From contig CAKZUB010000052.1 in assembly GCA_937921505.1 (NCBI GenBank), positions 59,489 through 123,488 on the forward strand: a DNA stretch of 64,000 nucleotides, in the 5' to 3' direction. Shown here piece by piece: positions 63,941-64,000 of the stretch (its first letter is position 1; each line of letters opens with the position of its first letter). This DNA comes from an uncultured Clostridia bacterium (GTDB lineage: Bacteria; Bacillota; Clostridia; Lachnospirales; Cellulosilyticaceae). The position numbers and the translations under genes are program-made. Below the pieces are notes generated by a model. The model did no database searches, had not been told where the DNA came from, and was given only the letters and a program-made list of their open reading frames with translations.

Positions 63941-64000
63941 ATGTATTCCAATCATCCATATACAGATAAAGAAAAATTAGAGCTTATAAAAAGAAGCCTA
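63941..64000 (+). CDS. Start of a gene cut by the window end
   Basis: AAAGGAGA precedes an ATG, and twenty codons are open to the last base (MYSNHPYTDKEKLELIKRSL). It is too short for identification. It may be the partner of the TOPRIM-like gene. Confidence 0.6.
   Translation, partial: MYSNHPYTDKEKLELIKRSL

Overview
The DNA is low in G+C and uses strong AGGAGG ribosome sites. Its order cggR-gap-pgk-tpiA-gpmI-eno-secG-rnr-smpB-ssrA is typical of Firmicutes. Clostridial traits include a lone IscR-type Rrf2 regulator upstream of iscS-iscU-mnmA, copper-amine-oxidase-N stalk proteins and a cggR glycolytic operon. I infer a member of the Clostridia, probably of the Lachnospirales (Cellulosilyticum-like); the exact genus is a guess.

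Region 1 (1-11400) is a branched-chain amino acid block: the end of a divergent acetolactate synthase large subunit, then ilvN, ilvC, leuA, cimA, a relic of leuD, a hairpin repeat element, leuB, ilvE, ilvD and a second, conventional ilvB. leuCD is missing between cimA and leuB; only an internally deleted leuD tail is left, next to an inserted MITE-like element.

Region 2 (11500-20450) holds an ADP-ribosylglycohydrolase, a DUF2225 protein, a GH3 lipoprotein, the Fe-S/thiolation cluster iscR-iscS-iscU-mnmA and a Na/Pi symporter with a PhoU-like tail. Region 3 (20450-38400) holds the glycolytic operon under a CggR-type promoter/operator, then secG, rnr, a cell-wall amidase, a stalk-domain surface protein, an NADH oxidase with a small BFD-type 2Fe-2S protein, a second copy of the hairpin element, smpB and tmRNA.

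Region 4 (about 38375-63024) looks like a 24.6 kb integrative element in the 3' end of the tmRNA gene. The last bases of tmRNA (CCTCACCTCCAT) recur at 63013-63024, directly before what looks like the displaced tmRNA terminator. The element carries a broken zinc-ribbon membrane protein, a large serine recombinase with a small partner, a prim-pol-like replication protein, a CI/Cro-type switch, RadC, two possible PD-(D/E)XK-like proteins, a protein with ten 26-residue repeats, membrane and SH3 proteins, an orphan PemK/MazF toxin and several strongly structured non-coding stretches. No conjugation genes are visible. At its right end lies a two-gene unit, a NACHT-type STAND ATPase with pentapeptide-like repeats followed 3 bases later by a RelA/SpoT-fold protein. 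This is the best candidate for an undescribed (anti-phage) system. Beyond the right junction are a TOPRIM-like protein and the start of another gene.

No tRNA, rRNA or CRISPR array was recognised.
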